In this document: positions 51,264 to 59,836 of the stretch, in pieces
Layout: each line of letters begins with the position of its first letter
Position numbering within the stretch: the stretch's first letter is position 1
Origin: Streptomyces cadmiisoli
GTDB taxonomy: Bacteria; Actinomycetota; Actinomycetes; Streptomycetales; Streptomycetaceae
DNA: 64,000 nt
Assembly (NCBI RefSeq): GCF_003261055.1
Contig: NZ_CP030073.1
Span: forward strand, 8,432,001 to 8,496,000
Reading direction: 5' to 3'
The notes under the pieces: generated by a model
What the model saw: the letters and a program-made list of their open reading frames with translations, nothing else
Told to the model about the DNA's origin: nothing
Database searches by the model: none
Translations under genes and position numbers: made by a program

Positions 51264-52907
51264 TTACGGTGCAGACACTTCCTGCGGTGTGCGGGGGTTC
51301 AGAGCTGTCGGGGAGTCCTGCTGATCGCTCCTCGTCTTTGCCGCGCTGTGCTTTCCAGTGCTCTTGCGGCGGGGGAGGAGGGCGAGGACGACCATGGCGC
51401 CGCCGGCCATGATGATGCCGCCGACGAGGCTGGTCTGGGCGACGCTGTGGGCGAAGGATTCGTGTACGGCGTCGACGAGGGCTTGTGCCTGCTGGGGGCC
51501 GATCGCGGGGATCTTGGCGGCTTGCTCGGCGACTGCGAGGCCGGCGCCCACCGACTGTTCGGCGATGTCCAGGGCGTCGGCGGGGAGGCGGCCGCCGACG
51601 AGGTCGCCGAGCTTGTCGCGGTACTGGGTGCCCAGGAGTGAGCCGAGGACGGCGATGCCGAGTGCGCCGCCGAGTTCGATCGAGGTGTCGTTGACGCCGC
51701 CGCCGACGCCGAGTTCGGATTCGGGGAAGGAGCCCATGATGGTGTCGGTGGCGGGGGCGACGCTGAGGCCGATGGCGAGGCCGATGAGGATCAGGGAGGC
51801 GGCGAACATGGGGTAGGTGGTGTCCTTGTCGACCTGGATCAGGAGCAGGACGCTCGCGGAGGCGACGAGGATGCCGAAGGCGACTGTGGTCTTCATGCCC
51901 AGCTTGGGGGTGAGCCAGCCGGTGGCTGCGGAGCCGACGAAGACGGCGCCGGCCATGGGGAGGAGGCGTATGCCGGTCTCGAGTGCGTCGTAGTCGAGGA
52001 CGAACTGCAGGAACTGGGTGGTGTAGTAGATCGAGCCGAAGGTGCCGAAGAAGAGGAGTGCCACGGCGATGGTGGAGCCGCTGAAGGCGCGTGTGCGGAA
52101 CTTGCGGACGTTGAGCATGGGGTGGGGGTGCTTCAGTTCCCACAGGACGAAGGTGATCAGGCCGGTTGCTGCGATGACGGATCCGGCGATGACGGGGCCG
52201 GCGCTCCAGCCGCGGTGGGGGCCTTCGATGATGGCGTAGACGAGGGAGCCGAGTGAGGCGATGGAGAGCAGGCCGCCGATGTAGTCGATGCGGCCCATGC
52301 CCACGGCCTTGGACGGGGGCACCAGCATCAGGGCGCCGATGACGCCGGTGAGGGCGATGGGGACGTTGATGAGGAAGGTGGAGCCCCAGCCGTGGTCCTG
52401 GAGGAGCCAGCCGGCGAGGAGGGGGCCGACGGCGACGCCGAGTCCTGAGGTGGCGGTCCATGCGGTGATGGCGCGTGCTCGTTCGTGCTTGGGGAAGATG
52501 GCCACGAGCAGGGAGAGGGTGGCGGGCATGACGACGGCGGCGCCGATGCCCATCATGGCTCGTGCGGTGATGACGAGGTTGGTCTCGTCGACCTGGCTTC
52601 CCATGACGGAGCCGGCCATGAAGAGCAGCAGGCCGGTGATGAGGGCGCCGCGGCGGCTGTATTTGTCGCCGATGGAGCCGAGTACGAGCATCAGTGCGGC
52701 GAAGGGGACCGTGTAGGCGTCGATGACCCATTGCAGGTCGCTGCTGCTGAGTTGCAGGTCCTTGGTCATGTCCGGGATGGCGACGATCAGGGACGTGTTG
52801 GCCATGACGACGATCAGCAGGCTCAGGCACAGCACGATCAGCGCGAACCAGCGTCGTGAGTACGACCCGGTCATTTTCTCGACCGGTGTGGTGACGACGA
52901 GTGGCAT
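51264..52907 (-). CDS. MFS drug exporter, DHA2 family
   Basis: 547 aa, ATG 52907 with CAGGAG upstream. Fourteen-helix major facilitator of the EmrB/QacA (DHA2) type: IVLCLSLLIVVMANTSLIVA, the motif A loop LGSIGDKYSRRGALITG, motif C GLGVAVGPLLAGWLLQDHGW, RIDYIGGLLSIASLGSLVYA and PLLAGW-type repeats. Such pumps expel cationic dyes, tetracyclines or endogenous antibiotics using the proton gradient. The basic C-terminal tail is unremarkable. Three tandem operator-like repeats overlap its promoter (52991-53062), so it is inducible by a drug-sensing repressor. Confidence 0.95.
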   Translation of the reverse strand: MPLVVTTPVEKMTGSYSRRWFALIVLCLSLLIVVMANTSLIVAIPDMTKDLQLSSSDLQWVIDAYTVPFAALMLVLGSIGDKYSRRGALITGLLLFMAGSVMGSQVDETNLVITARAMMGIGAAVVMPATLSLLVAIFPKHERARAITAWTATSGLGVAVGPLLAGWLLQDHGWGSTFLINVPIALTGVIGALMLVPPSKAVGMGRIDYIGGLLSIASLGSLVYAIIEGPHRGWSAGPVIAGSVIAATGLITFVLWELKHPHPMLNVRKFRTRAFSGSTIAVALLFFGTFGSIYYTTQFLQFVLDYDALETGIRLLPMAGAVFVGSAATGWLTPKLGMKTTVAFGILVASASVLLLIQVDKDTTYPMFAASLILIGLAIGLSVAPATDTIMGSFPESELGVGGGVNDTSIELGGALGIAVLGSLLGTQYRDKLGDLVGGRLPADALDIAEQSVGAGLAVAEQAAKIPAIGPQQAQALVDAVHESFAHSVAQTSLVGGIIMAGGAMVVLALLPRRKSTGKHSAAKTRSDQQDSPTALNPRTPQEVSAP

Positions 52908-52990
52908 CCAAGGCTCCTGAGGTGGAGGAACGGCTTCGGGCTTCGCGGGTACGGGTGTGGAGCGCGGCCCCGGGTGGGCGAGACAGTTAC

Positions 52991-53062
52991 TTGCTCATCC
53001 GTGTGCAACGTTAGCCTCATTGCCCGCCCGTGTGCAAGTAGTACTTGCCCATCAGTGGGCAT
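52991..53062 (-). promoter_or_regulatory. Exporter promoter embedded in three operator repeats
   Basis: Three related 18 bp dyads: TTGCTCATCCGTGTGCAA (52991-53008), TTGCCCGCCCGTGTGCAA (53020-53037) and TTGCCCATCAGTGGGCAT (53045-53062). On the minus strand -35 TTGCAC (53037-53032) lies in the middle dyad and -10 TAACGT (53013-53008) touches the first, with 18 bp between. A bound repressor would cover both hexamers. Confidence 0.78.
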
Positions 53063-53567
53063 GTAATGGAGGCGTGGGTCGAACGAAGGTCGCTTGTGGG
53101 TGACGGGCCAGAGCCGCCCGGCTCTGCCGGCCGCGCCTGATGAGACCGGTGGCCTGAAGGGGACGACAGCGAGACGCGCACGCACAGCAAGGCCGCATCG
53201 CCCGGACTCCCGGCCGCCGTGGCTGCCCTTCGTCCCTCATATGGGCAGGTCGGCGGCAGGCTCGTGATCATTGAGGTGCTTGCGTGGGATACCTGCGCGT
53301 GCTGCCGCAAGGGGTGGTCCAACACGCAGTTCTTGCGCCGATGCGGGGGTGGTGTCGTTCCGGGCACGCGGCCTGTGGCCTATTGGTGAGCGCTACGGCA
53401 TGCTGCCGTGCTGCGAAGCAGCCCTTGGTCGAACGCGCTCAGGTCCGCTGTAGAGGTGCCGGTCCCACTGGCGGCGCGGAAATCGCGGGGGCGGGGCGAC
53501 CTCCGTGGGCCGCCGCACGTGGCGGCCTCAACCTCGTGAGGAACCGCCGGTCACGCCGCCTGTTCCG
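53063..53567. other. Intergenic, no gene recognised
   Basis: About 500 bp upstream of the exporter promoter. A divergent repressor gene would be expected here. A GTG at 53074 is followed by nine codons and a stop, and no frame gives a TetR/MarR HTH. The region may be the remains of a lost regulator. Confidence 0.4.
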
Positions 53568-54206
53568 TCAGCCGGCCTCGTCCTTGGCGTCCACGGTGAC
53601 CGCCTCGACCACCTGGCGGGCCCGTTCGGTCGGTACGCCGGCCGTGACCAGCGCGGCAACAGCGGCCCCGGTGCCGTCGTCCTCCCACATCCCCACATTG
53701 ACGCACTCGAGCAGGGAGATCATCAGCGCTTCCAGTCCGGCACTGAGTACAGCCGACGGCAGGTGAGAGTGGAACACGCCGTCACGCTGTCCTCGGTCCA
53801 GGATGGCCGCGGCCTCATCGCGGGCCGGCGCCAGCACCTCCGACACCCGCTGAGCACCGAGGTCCTGATGGATGAGCGCCAACAGCAGCCGGTAGCGATC
53901 ACCCACGGGCCATATCGACAGGACGAATCGCGCCAACTCGTGGGCGGGTGTCTCCGCCGGCTCGGACTGCCCGGACACGGCGCTCCACAGCGCCTGTGAC
54001 GCCTCCTCCGTGAGTGCCTCGACCAGCGCCGCGCGCCCCGGAAAGTGCCCGAACAGGGTGCGGCGCACCACACCCGCGGCCCGCGCGATCTCCTCCAGCG
54101 TGACCTCGGGGTTGCGGCCGAGCTCCTGCCTGGCGGTCGCCAGGATGCGCGCCCGGTTGGAGCGCGCGTTACGCCGGACCGGCTCACGGCCCTTGGGCTC
54201 CACCAC
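53568..54206 (-). CDS. TetR family transcriptional regulator
   Basis: 212 aa from GTG 54206 (AAGGTGGTG just upstream; the frame extends to 54368 without a better start). The N-terminal TetR HTH is NARSNRARILATARQELGRN, VTLEEIARAAGVVRRTLFGH and FPGRAALVEALTEEA. The C-terminal ligand domain is helical (LARFVLSIWPVGDRYRLLLA, LSAGLEALMISLLECVNVGM). It is divergent from the FAD-dependent oxidoreductase at 54450 and is also the nearest same-strand regulator to the exporter, so either gene could be its target. Confidence 0.9.
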   Translation of the reverse strand: MVEPKGREPVRRNARSNRARILATARQELGRNPEVTLEEIARAAGVVRRTLFGHFPGRAALVEALTEEASQALWSAVSGQSEPAETPAHELARFVLSIWPVGDRYRLLLALIHQDLGAQRVSEVLAPARDEAAAILDRGQRDGVFHSHLPSAVLSAGLEALMISLLECVNVGMWEDDGTGAAVAALVTAGVPTERARQVVEAVTVDAKDEAG

Positions 54207-54392
54207 GACGACACCACCTTGCGGACTCAATGCGGCCAACGGCACGCAACTTACGGCGCCCCCATCCTGCCACGGCTGACCAGGCCACTCCTGCAACCTG
54301 TTCCATACCCCCCGAAGCCAGGGCCGCGCCGACGCCTTACTCGGAGAACTTCTGTTCTGCACGTCCATGTGGGCTACGTCTCATCCGTGGGC

Positions 54393-54419
54393 TGTCACAC
54401 CGGAGGTGCGGCTGGTGTC
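54393..54419 (+). promoter_or_regulatory. ECF41-type promoter upstream of the oxidoreductase
   Basis: TGTCACA at 54393-54399, 16 bp, then TGTC at 54416-54419, about 30 bp before ATG 54450. The known ECF41 consensus is TGTCACA-N16/17-CGTC, so only one base of the -10 differs. The sigma factor gene of that group lies just downstream at 55887. Confidence 0.75.
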
Positions 54420-54449
54420 TGAAGGCCGTATCCAAAACGCGAGGGAGAC

Positions 54450-55604
54450 ATGATGAACGCAAACGTCGAGGTGGTCGTGGTCGGCGGCGGGTACGGGGGC
54501 GTGACGGCGGCCAACAGCCTGGCGCAACGCGACGGCGTGTCCGTGACCGTGGTCAACCCGCGTCCCGAGTTCGTCGAGCGGATCCGCTTGCACCAGCTCT
54601 TGACCGGCTCCGATGACGCCACCGTGGGCTTCGGCGAGGTGCTGGGCCGGAATGTGCGTGTGCTGGTCGACACCGTGACCCGGATCGACGCTGCCGATCG
54701 CAAGGTCTCGCTCGCGGGCGGGAGCACCGTCTCGTACGACTACCTCGTCTACGCGGTGGGCAGCGGCGCCTCCGACCCCGACGTCCCCGGAGCGGCGGAG
54801 TTCGCTCACTGGGTGTCCGACCTCGAAGGGGCGGAACGACTGAAGTCGGCGCTGACCGCGACGCCCGCGTCGGATCCGGTGACCGTGGTCGGGGCCGGCC
54901 CGACCGGCCTGGAGACCGCCGCCGAGCTGGCTGAAGCCGGCCGCAAGGTCACCCTGGTCTGTGGGGATGTCCTCGGCCCCTCCCTGCACCCCCGAGGCCG
55001 CCGCCCGGTCGCCCGACGGCTCGCCAAGCTGGGCGTGACCATCCTCCAAGGTCCCGGTGCGCTGGTGACGGAAGTGACGCGCGACGCCGTACACCTCGAC
55101 GACGGCCGTGAGCTGCCCAGCGCGGTGACGATCTGGACCGCGGGATTCCGCGTCCCGGACCTCGCCACCCGCAGCGGGCTGCGCACCGACACCGAAGGCC
55201 GCCTGATCACCGACGCGACCCTGACCAGTGTGGACGACGAACGGATCGTCGCCGCCGGCGACGCGGCCGTCATGACTGATGTGCCGTTCCGCATGAGCTG
55301 CCAGGCCGCCGTGCAGCTGGGCCCGGCGGCAGCCGCCACGATCCTGCGCCGGATCGCGGGGAAGAAGCCCGGACCCGTCCGGATGTTCTTCGCCGGCCAG
55401 TGCCTCAGCCTCGGGCGAAACGAGGGCGTCACCCAGTTCTCCTACCCGAACGACAAGGTGAACGCCCTCTACATCAACGGACGGACGGGGGCCGGCGTCA
55501 AGGAGATCGCCTGCCGGTTCACCCTCAACAAGCTGTTGTCCGGGGCACGCAAGGCCAGTTCCCGCGGTGGCAGCACCACGCACCTGGAAAACACCTCGGC
55601 CTGA
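54450..55604 (+). CDS. FAD-dependent NAD(P)H oxidoreductase (NDH-2/AIF-like)
   Basis: 384 aa from ATG 54450 with GAGGGAG upstream. Pyridine-nucleotide-disulfide-oxidoreductase fold: FAD motif VVVGGGYGGVTAANSLAQ at the start, a second Rossmann motif VTVVGAGPTGLETAAELAEA near residue 145, TIWTAGF, and the FAD-closing DDERIVAAGDAAVM. No redox-active CxxxxC, so it resembles type II NADH dehydrogenases or apoptosis-inducing-factor-like reductases. A C-terminal basic segment (KLLSGARKASSRGG) may touch the membrane. It has an ECF41-type promoter and precedes the ECF41 gene, fitting the usual genomic pairing of this sigma group with an oxidoreductase. Confidence 0.92.
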   Translation: MMNANVEVVVVGGGYGGVTAANSLAQRDGVSVTVVNPRPEFVERIRLHQLLTGSDDATVGFGEVLGRNVRVLVDTVTRIDAADRKVSLAGGSTVSYDYLVYAVGSGASDPDVPGAAEFAHWVSDLEGAERLKSALTATPASDPVTVVGAGPTGLETAAELAEAGRKVTLVCGDVLGPSLHPRGRRPVARRLAKLGVTILQGPGALVTEVTRDAVHLDDGRELPSAVTIWTAGFRVPDLATRSGLRTDTEGRLITDATLTSVDDERIVAAGDAAVMTDVPFRMSCQAAVQLGPAAAATILRRIAGKKPGPVRMFFAGQCLSLGRNEGVTQFSYPNDKVNALYINGRTGAGVKEIACRFTLNKLLSGARKASSRGGSTTHLENTSA

Positions 55605-55886
55605 AGGCCGCACGCCGCGCTCCGGCACCCGAGGCGCGGCACAGCCGCCAAGACCCCTGTTCGGCCGGACCGGCCGGCCCGGCGAAGAAGAACCGGGCCG
55701 GAGTCACGGGGGCAGGAGGCCGCGGCCCGTAAGCCGTGGCCGGGGCGCCGATGCCCACCAGCCCTCCCACCCCAGGTGGCCCGATCAGCGGGGAGGCTAC
55801 CGAAGACCCCGTCATCGGACCGGGTACACGTTTCATAGCCCACTTGCGGCCTGCGGGGCCGACCACGAGAGAGTGAAGCGCACGAC

Positions 55887-56783
55887 ATGAACGACCACGC
55901 CACCGACCCGGCGACGGAGGCTTTCGTCGCCCACCGCGACCTGCTGTTCACCGTCGCCTACGAGATGCTCGGATCGGCCGCGGACGCCGAGGACGTCCTC
56001 CAGGAGACCTGGCTGCGGTGGGTCAAGGTCGACCTGGCGGAGGTACGGGACCAGCGCGCCTATCTCGTACGGATCACGACCCGGCAAGCACTCAACCGGC
56101 TGCGTACCCTCAAACGGCGCAAGGAGGCCTACGTCGGCCCCTGGCTGCCCGAGCCCCTGCTCACCGCGCCCGACGTGGCCGAGGACGTCGAACTCTCCGA
56201 GAACCTCTCGCTGGCGCTCATGTTCATCCTCGAGACTCTCTCGCCCACCGAACGCGCCGTCTTCGTACTGCGCGAGGTATTCGACATCGGCTACGACGAC
56301 ATCGCCGAAGCGATCGACAAGAGCCCTGCCGCCGCGCGCCAGATCGCCCACCGTGCCCGTCAACATGTCGATGCCCGCAGGCCGCGCACACCGGCTTCCC
56401 CGGAAGAAGCCCGGGCCGCCCTCACGTCGTTCCAGCGTGCGCTCGAGACCGGGGACCTGCAGGGACTGCTCGACGTGCTCGCCCCGGACGTTGTCTTCGT
56501 CAGCGACGGCGGAGGTCTCAAGCTCGCGGCCCTGCGGCCGGTCATCGGTGCCGAAAAGGTACTCCGCTACATGGCCGGCAGTGTCGACAAGGCGGGCGGC
56601 ATCCTGGACAGCGAAACCACGACGGTCAACGGCAACCCCGGGCTCATCCTGCGCCTGAACGGCGAGATCGACGGCGTGCTCGCCTTCCGCGTGGAGAACA
56701 ACCGGGTCACGGGCCTCTACTACGTCCGCAACCCCGAAAAGCTCACCCGCGTCGAGTCCGAAACGCCCCTCACCTCCCGCTGA
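55887..56783 (+). CDS. sigJ: ECF41-type RNA polymerase sigma factor (SigJ)
   Basis: 298 aa from ATG 55887. Region 2 is HRDLLFTVAYEMLGSAADAE with DVLQETWLRW; region 4 is LSPTERAVFVLREVFDIGYD and KSPAAARQIAHRARQHV. Group hallmarks are visible: WLPEP in GPWLPEPLL between the domains and DGGG in VVFVSDGGGLKLAAL in the fused C-terminal SnoaL/NTF2-like domain (about residues 175-290), which replaces an anti-sigma factor and modulates activity. The upstream oxidoreductase has a matching promoter, so the pair is probably the sigma factor's own regulon core. The upstream gap of 282 bp shows no second such site. Confidence 0.92.
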   Translation: MNDHATDPATEAFVAHRDLLFTVAYEMLGSAADAEDVLQETWLRWVKVDLAEVRDQRAYLVRITTRQALNRLRTLKRRKEAYVGPWLPEPLLTAPDVAEDVELSENLSLALMFILETLSPTERAVFVLREVFDIGYDDIAEAIDKSPAAARQIAHRARQHVDARRPRTPASPEEARAALTSFQRALETGDLQGLLDVLAPDVVFVSDGGGLKLAALRPVIGAEKVLRYMAGSVDKAGGILDSETTTVNGNPGLILRLNGEIDGVLAFRVENNRVTGLYYVRNPEKLTRVESETPLTSR

Positions 56784-57218
56784 TTCAGTCGGTCGACTGC
56801 ACGGTACGGCGTCGCAGCTTCGGCAGGCAGGATCCCGCCGCATGTCCACCGAGCCGACCGGTACGGGCCACGGCCAGGCCGTGGCCCGCAGCTCCATCGC
56901 GCTGCGTTCGCACAGCGTCAGTTGGTCAGCGGACTGCCGGCGGACTGTGCGCAGAGCACGCTGAGCCGCATACTCCGCGACCAGGCCACCGCAGGGTCGG
57001 GTTCTGTTCAGGTCCGAGGGCACCGGGCAGGCGGGGCGAGCTGCTCATCGTGACGCTGCTGTCCCGGCTGGGCCTGGGGCGGGGTACTGGCACCCACATG
57101 CGCAGTCGTAACCCAAGGCCCGACACGAGTACTCGACGGTCCAGCCGGGCCATGACCAACGGCTTGGCGTACCCGCTAAACCAATCCCAAAGCCAGCGCA
57201 CAGTCCTACTGTTGGCCC
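56784..57218. other. Intergenic
   Basis: 435 bp, no supportable gene. TACTGT at 57207-57212 ends 6 nt before the next ATG and could be a -10 for a leaderless transcript. Confidence 0.4.
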
Positions 57219-57887
57219 ATGCGCGCACACCACATTGACCGCCCAGCCGATCTCGACGTGGTCCGTGACTCCTATGACCGGGTGGCCGACAACTACGTCC
57301 ACATGGTCGTGACGACGGGATTCGGCGACATCCGCACCCATCCATGGCTCAAGGCATCGATCGACGCGTTCGCTGACACCGTGAGCGGGCTCGGCCCTGT
57401 TCTCGACGTCGGCTGCGGACCCGGAACGGTAACCGCCTACCTCGCCGAACGCGGACTCGACGTCTCCGGAGTGGATCTCTCCCCCCGCATGATCGAGAAC
57501 GCGCGCCGTCTCCATCCCCAATGCCGCTTCAGCGTCGCCTCTGCCACCGACCTCGACCTCCGTGAAGCGTCCCTCGGCGGAGTGCTTGGGTGGTGGTCAC
57601 TGTTCAACCTCCCCCGAGACGTACTTCCTCAGGTTCTCGCCCTGTTCGCGCGAGCGCTGAAGCCAGGCGGCCACTTCATCACCGCAACACACGTCGGAGA
57701 CGAAGACGCCGTGCGCACCGAGGCTTATGGGGGAGTACCCGTGCGGTGGACGACACACAAATGGCGGCCGGAACAACTCGTGGACCTGATCGAGCAGGCC
57801 GGCCTGCACCCGGTCGCCGAACTTCGGTTGCCTGCAGATGAGCAGACCGGGCCGGGTCTGGTCGTCATGGCCAAGCGCCCCGACTGA
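57219..57887 (+). CDS. Class I SAM-dependent methyltransferase
   Basis: 222 aa from ATG 57219. Start segment VVRDSYDRVADNYVHMV; motif I VLDVGCGPGTVTAYLAERGL; motif II SGVDLSPRMIENARR; the strand GGVLGWWSLFNLPRDVLPQV; and ALKPGGHFITATHVGDE. Methyltransferase-11 (UbiE/trans-aconitate-like) group. There is no Shine-Dalgarno site and TACTGT ends 6 nt before the ATG, so a leaderless mRNA is likely. No pathway partner adjoins. Confidence 0.87.
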   Translation: MRAHHIDRPADLDVVRDSYDRVADNYVHMVVTTGFGDIRTHPWLKASIDAFADTVSGLGPVLDVGCGPGTVTAYLAERGLDVSGVDLSPRMIENARRLHPQCRFSVASATDLDLREASLGGVLGWWSLFNLPRDVLPQVLALFARALKPGGHFITATHVGDEDAVRTEAYGGVPVRWTTHKWRPEQLVDLIEQAGLHPVAELRLPADEQTGPGLVVMAKRPD

Positions 57888-57942
57888 GGACCGGGCGCCG
57901 ACAACTCGTACTTCCCCGACCACCTCGTCGACCGGGGCAGGG

Positions 57943-58176
57943 CGGCTGTGCGAGCGGATTGAGGCTGAGTATCCTTCGGAGCTGGAGGCTCTGTATACGC
58001 TCACCCAGGCCGCGACGGAGGAGTTCAACCTTCTGGAAGCGGAGTTCGACGCAGCCGGGAGCGAGATCGAGACGGCTGCGCGTGAGTGCATTGCTGAGGA
58101 CTTCTGGTTTGTGGCGTCGGCATACGGTTTCACGGACGCTGATACAGAGGTGCTGATCGCCGGCCGGGACTGGTGA
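57943..58176 (+). pseudogene. 5'-truncated gene of unknown family
   Basis: A 77-codon frame ends at TGA 58174-58176 and reads RLCERIEAEYPSELEALYTL, NLLEAEFDAAGSEIETAARE, FWFVASAYGFTDADTEVLIA. It has good amphipathic helices and codon usage, but no start codon: upstream residues in this frame are Ser/Thr/Arg-rich and unrelated. It is probably the C-terminal part of a gene whose front was lost, next to IS5 debris. Confidence 0.45.
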
Positions 58177-58204
58177 GCCAGAGCCGGAAGGCCACCTGCC
58201 GGTT

Positions 58205-58300
58205 GGAGCCGTTCATTGAAGGCTGCGATCAGTACGGTCGCGCCGTAGCGGACGGCGATCTTGTCGTATCGCGTTGCGACCGCGCGCTCCTGACCCAGGC
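58205..58300 (-). pseudogene. IS5-type transposase C-terminal remnant
   Basis: The minus strand reads GQERAVATRYDKIAVRYGAT then VLIAAFNERL, the conserved C-terminus of IS5-family transposases (typically ATRYDKLAVRYEATV). Only about 30 residues survive. Confidence 0.65.
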
Positions 58301-58613
58301 CTTCAACGCAGAAGAGATCACTGATGAGCGACTTCACTGACGTCATACCGTTGTTCAGCTATCCGGAAGACGCAGCGCTGGAGGACATCGTCAGCCTCGA
58401 CCCCCTCGGTGCTGGTCTCGGCCGCGATGGCTTGAGGTGGGTCAGCGGGGACCAACACCCCGACAGGCTCTTGCCGTGTTCCAAAAGATCGCCGTCCCTC
58501 GTGATGAGCCAGGCGCGTGGAATAGGGAGACTTGAGCGGATTCCGCGAGCCGCGATGAGTTCTGTGGCGTCCGGCGGTCATACGGTGGAACCCGTTCCCG
58601 AGGAGGACTTCAG
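58301..58613. other. Intergenic next to IS5 remnant
   Basis: 313 bp. Plus-strand frame 58324-58626 (MSDFTDVIPLFSYPEDAALE) and a minus-strand frame over the same bases are both open, and neither is convincing. GAGGAGG at 58600-58606 is the next gene's ribosome site. Confidence 0.4.
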
Positions 58614-59183
58614 ATGCGCAGCGTGACCTATTCGATGAGCGTCTCACTTGACGGCTACATCGTCGGGCCGGACGGCGGCTTCGATTGGACGGCCCCCGGC
58701 GACGAGGTCTTTCGCTTCTGGATCGACGAAATCAGAGATGTCGGCGTCCATCTGTTGGGACGACGGCTGTACGAAACGATGCTGTACTGGGAGACCGCCG
58801 ACCAGGATTCAACGCTCGACGAATCAGAACTCGAGTGGACCGCGCTCTGGAAACCCCTTCCGAAGGTGGTGTTCTCCACCACCTTGTCGGAGGTGCAGGG
58901 CCATGCCCGTCTGGCCTCCGGCGGGCTGGCGGAGGAGATCGAGCGGCTGCGAGCCGAGCCGGGGGAGGGCGACATCGCGATCGGCGGTGCGACTCTCGCC
59001 GCCGAGGCTGCCGCGTCGGGTCTGATCGACGAGTACCGGGCCATGGTCTATCCGGTGCTGGTCGGTGGTGGCATCCCGTTCTTTCCCCGCCACGAGCGCC
59101 GGGTGGATCTCGAACTCGTCGAGACCCGCACCTTCAACTCGAGAGTCGTCTACCTCCGCCACCGCGTGGCGCGCCAGTCCTAG
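58614..59183 (+). CDS. Dihydrofolate reductase/RibD-C family protein
   Basis: 189 aa from ATG 58614 with GAGGAGG about seven bases upstream. It matches the DHFR-fold RibD C-terminal group: VTYSMSVSLDGYIVGPDGGF, LLGRRLYETMLYWE, GDIAIGGATLAAEAAASGLI and VYPVLVGGGIPFFP. Members reduce pteridines or related substrates with NADPH, and many have no known substrate. It is flanked on both sides by transposase remnants (IS5 to the left, IS701-like to the right), so it may have arrived by transfer. Confidence 0.88.
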   Translation: MRSVTYSMSVSLDGYIVGPDGGFDWTAPGDEVFRFWIDEIRDVGVHLLGRRLYETMLYWETADQDSTLDESELEWTALWKPLPKVVFSTTLSEVQGHARLASGGLAEEIERLRAEPGEGDIAIGGATLAAEAAASGLIDEYRAMVYPVLVGGGIPFFPRHERRVDLELVETRTFNSRVVYLRHRVARQS

Positions 59184-59249
59184 CTGTGGGCTCCTGGACG
59201 TTCTCGTGGATCGGGTCGGTGTCGTGGTCGGGTGTTGCGCAGTGCGTGA

Positions 59250-59366
59250 CCAGCGCCGGTAGACGGCGAGTTCGCGGGTGGTCCGGTTGTACCGGATGAG
59301 CAGGCGGCGGCTGCCGGTGCCGGTGCGGGTCCAGGCCGAGTCGTAGTGGCGCTGCCCTTCGTACAT
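59250..59366 (-). pseudogene. IS701-like transposase remnant
   Basis: Minus strand from 59366: YEGQRHYDSAWTRTGTGSRR, LLIRYNRTTRELAVYRRWS. This is the KGxRxYDWAW...WLLVRRNRxTGELAYYRCYS segment of streptomycete IS701-type transposases. About 40 residues remain; no terminal repeats are visible. Confidence 0.6.
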
Positions 59367-59743
59367 GGATCAGGCGCGGGGCTGGTGGTGACGCCTGCGC
59401 GGCGGGCGGCGGCCCAGAGTCTCCCAGTTCCATGGGGTATCGGGAAATTGTTCGAGCGGATACACGAACGAAGTCTCCTGCTGAAGGGCAGCGTTCCTGG
59501 CGTTCCTGGAAGTCGCCGGCATCCCTGACTCCGATGAGCTCCCTCAAGGTGTGGGTCGGCGGTCGCGCGCCCACCTCGGTTCGCAGGCACAGCAGTGCTC
59601 TGGCGCCCGTTCCCGGTGAAGTCGACGGTCGCGACCCGCCCACCGCCACCTCCGACGGCACCGGCATCGCGACGGCTTGACCAAGGGCGACGAGCTGAAC
59701 GCCGGACGGACGGCTGGCACAACCACACCACACGACAACCTAT

Positions 59744-59753
59744 AGTGATCACT
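59744..59753. promoter_or_regulatory. Short perfect palindrome upstream of the biosynthetic operon
   Basis: AGTGATCACT, about 85 bp before the dehydrogenase start, inside an A/T-richer patch. It could be a dimeric regulator site; no regulator gene is in view, so this is inference. Confidence 0.35.
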
Positions 59754-59836
59754 CGTCAACCCTGCGTAACGCCGGGACGGTTTGGCCCGGCCGATACCTT
59801 CGCCTGGCCATGACTTGTGGGAGTGACTGGCCAGTG

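Larger units (their letters stand above)
59184..59836. other. Intergenic with transposase debris and operon leader
   Basis: 653 bp. It holds the IS701-like remnant at about 59250-59366, unassigned minus-strand frames, and the leader of the biosynthetic operon with an AGTGATCACT palindrome (59744-59753). Confidence 0.45.

Noticed and set aside
52908..53567. Expected divergent repressor of the exporter
   Set aside because: All frames checked; none shows an HTH or continues beyond a few dozen residues.
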